A DNA stretch of 64,000 nucleotides from Jiangella endophytica (GTDB lineage Bacteria > Actinomycetota > Actinomycetes > Jiangellales > Jiangellaceae), in the NCBI RefSeq assembly GCF_003427025.1, contig NZ_QVAI01000008.1, positions 62,001 to 126,000 on the forward strand. Reading direction: 5' to 3'. How positions within the stretch are numbered: position 1 is the first letter of the stretch; the number at the start of each line of letters is the position of its first letter. Shown here in pieces: positions 62,809-64,000 of the stretch. The notes under the pieces are model-generated. The model was not told the DNA's origin. It searched no databases and saw nothing but the letters and a program-made list of their open reading frames with translations. The translations under genes were made by a program, and so were the position numbers.

Positions 62809-64000
62809 ATGTCCGCAGGACCGATCAAGTCAGATACTCGTGGAAGAGGCGGTGCGCGGCGGCCACGCGTACGCCGTGGCCTCGCGGCCGCGCTGGTGAT
62901 GGTGACGTCGTCGGCCGGGATGGCGATCGCGACCACCGGAGTGGCCGATGCCGCGCCGGTGTACGAGATCACCGGACGCTGGATCGACCCTCCGGACGTA
63001 GTCGCTTCGGGTACTCCGGTGGTCGCCGAATGGCGGGTGAATGTCAATGACGACCAGGAGGCGCCTGGCAATGAGGACGTCGACAACGTCAATTTCTCGG
63101 TCACTCTGGAGCACGGTTTCTTCGACGCCGTCCCCGAGGCCTGCCTGACGAACGACGTCGACCCGGTGTCAGAGATCTCGGCGGATCGTCGCACGTTGCT
63201 GTGCAATCTCGGCACCCATCGTGAGGGCACCGCGGTCGTCGTCCAGACGGGCATCGAGGCCGACGGCGAAACCGGCGACGAGGTGAGCGCGATCGGCACC
63301 ATCGACGGGCTCACCGCCGAGGTGCCACCGATCCCGATCGACAACCCCTTCAGGATGGACATCGCCTGGAGCTCGTCCACCGCAGGTGTCGCCTACGACG
63401 ACGAGGGCGACTTCGTCGACCTGGACCTGGAATGGACCTTGTTCCTCGGGGCGGGGAGCGACCCGGGCCCTGACTCCGTCACGTACACCCTCACGACCAG
63501 CACCGGCACGGGGGCGGCGTTGGCGGTCGGCCCGAACGCCTGCTCCGCCTTCGCCGGCGGCGCCGCCGGAAACCCGGCTGGAGCGATCGGGCACCCGTGG
63601 TCCGACGACACCCATGCCGCCGAGCAGACCGCGCCGTTCGTCGACAGCTGCACCTTGACGCAGACCGGGCCGAACACGTTCGCCCTGACGTTGGCCGGGA
63701 TCGACTACTCGCGGGTCCAGGTGCCGACCCAGGACTCGACCGGCCGGCCGTTGCCGACCGACACCCAGGCCGTGGCCAGCGGCTCGGTCTGGTTCCGGGT
63801 CGCCGGCGTGCAGAACGACAGCATCACCCTGACGTCGGACGCCCCGGTCTACACGTCACCGGCCGGCGAGACGTCCGAGGACGACCCGGCGAACAACGTG
63901 TCGAGCAAGACCTGGACCCGGGGCGGCTGGAGCAACGCGTACCGGCCGGACTATTCAGGGATCGAGGTGCCGTCCTGGTGGAGCAACCAGTTCAAGGTCT
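62809..64000 (+). CDS. Large secreted surface protein, N-terminal part (3' end outside window)
   Basis: The frame is open from the ATG behind GGGGAGG to the window edge, 397 codons. A long Arg-rich start (RGGARRPRVRRGLAAALVMV) and a hydrophobic stretch ending VADAAP form a secretion signal with cleavage near residue 49. The mature part is acidic and rich in Thr/Val/Asp, with repeating beta-domain patterns (ITGRWIDPPDVVASGTPVVAEW; later DIAWSSSTAGVAYDDEGDFV) like the DUF11/Ig-type modules of cell-surface proteins. Paired cysteines occur in EACLTND/TLLCNLG and PNACSAF/DSCTLTQ. Function unknown; an extracellular matrix or adhesion role is inference. Confidence 0.8.
   Translation, partial: MSAGPIKSDTRGRGGARRPRVRRGLAAALVMVTSSAGMAIATTGVADAAPVYEITGRWIDPPDVVASGTPVVAEWRVNVNDDQEAPGNEDVDNVNFSVTLEHGFFDAVPEACLTNDVDPVSEISADRRTLLCNLGTHREGTAVVVQTGIEADGETGDEVSAIGTIDGLTAEVPPIPIDNPFRMDIAWSSSTAGVAYDDEGDFVDLDLEWTLFLGAGSDPGPDSVTYTLTTSTGTGAALAVGPNACSAFAGGAAGNPAGAIGHPWSDDTHAAEQTAPFVDSCTLTQTGPNTFALTLAGIDYSRVQVPTQDSTGRPLPTDTQAVASGSVWFRVAGVQNDSITLTSDAPVYTSPAGETSEDDPANNVSSKTWTRGGWSNAYRPDYSGIEVPSWWSNQFKV

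Overview
The window is very GC-rich DNA with long codon-biased reading frames, many GTG starts, ATGA/GTGA start-stop overlaps and few terminators. This is typical of a filamentous, free-living actinobacterium. A Jiangella-like soil actinomycete would fit, but that is a guess from gene content and not shown by any marker. Most of the window is carbohydrate catabolism, with unusually many Gfo/Idh/MocA oxidoreductases (six) and xylose-isomerase-like TIM barrels (three).

Layout. 1-2095: three membrane-associated proteins of unknown function that share domains. 2564-8951: a GntR/HutC regulator facing a sugar-type ABC importer operon that ends in a PHP phosphoesterase, with two operator-like palindromes before the importer. 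9060-13829: a PD-(D/E)XK-like protein, a TetR regulator divergent from an ABC exporter, and a secreted S1 protease. 13834-18601: GH38 alpha-mannosidase, Gfo/Idh and an IolE-like enzyme in one operon. 18855-19835: a group-2 sigma factor behind a LexA-like box. 20011-42235: a large saccharide locus with Gfo/Idh, esterase, SGNH hydrolase, an oligopeptide-type ABC importer, a Gfo/Idh-TIM-Gfo/Idh operon, LacI, fructuronate/tagaturonate-type reductase, altronate dehydratase, NagA, NagB and a Tat-exported polysaccharide-lyase-like protein. GCAA-CGGTTGC-like sites precede most of its transcription units, so the locus looks like one LacI regulon for a polymer containing uronic acid and amino sugar. 42343-54032: an inositol cluster (iolG-iolC-aldolase-iolB-iolD-iolA on the minus strand; LacI, Gfo/Idh, DUF993 and TIM barrel on the plus strand). 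It contains no clear iolE; the IolE-like gene at 17.7 kb carries a matching TTTGTC-NN-GACAA operator.

54106-56422 is a scar: tRNA-Asn followed by a frameshifted integrase, a broken IS3-type transposase, an internally deleted SDR and a tautomerase whose start codon reads ACG. 56372-60580 is a FecCD-type ABC importer headed by a cobalamin riboswitch, which argues for corrinoid rather than siderophore uptake. 60589-60843 is the fused remnant of a helicase gene. The window ends with a TPR-like LuxR regulator divergent from a large secreted protein that runs off the edge.

Three copies of a 71-bp palindromic element sit exactly between convergent genes (8994, 24168, 34707), and a different 38-bp palindromic repeat occurs once between genes and once inside the esterase gene. 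No CRISPR array, rRNA or replication origin was seen.
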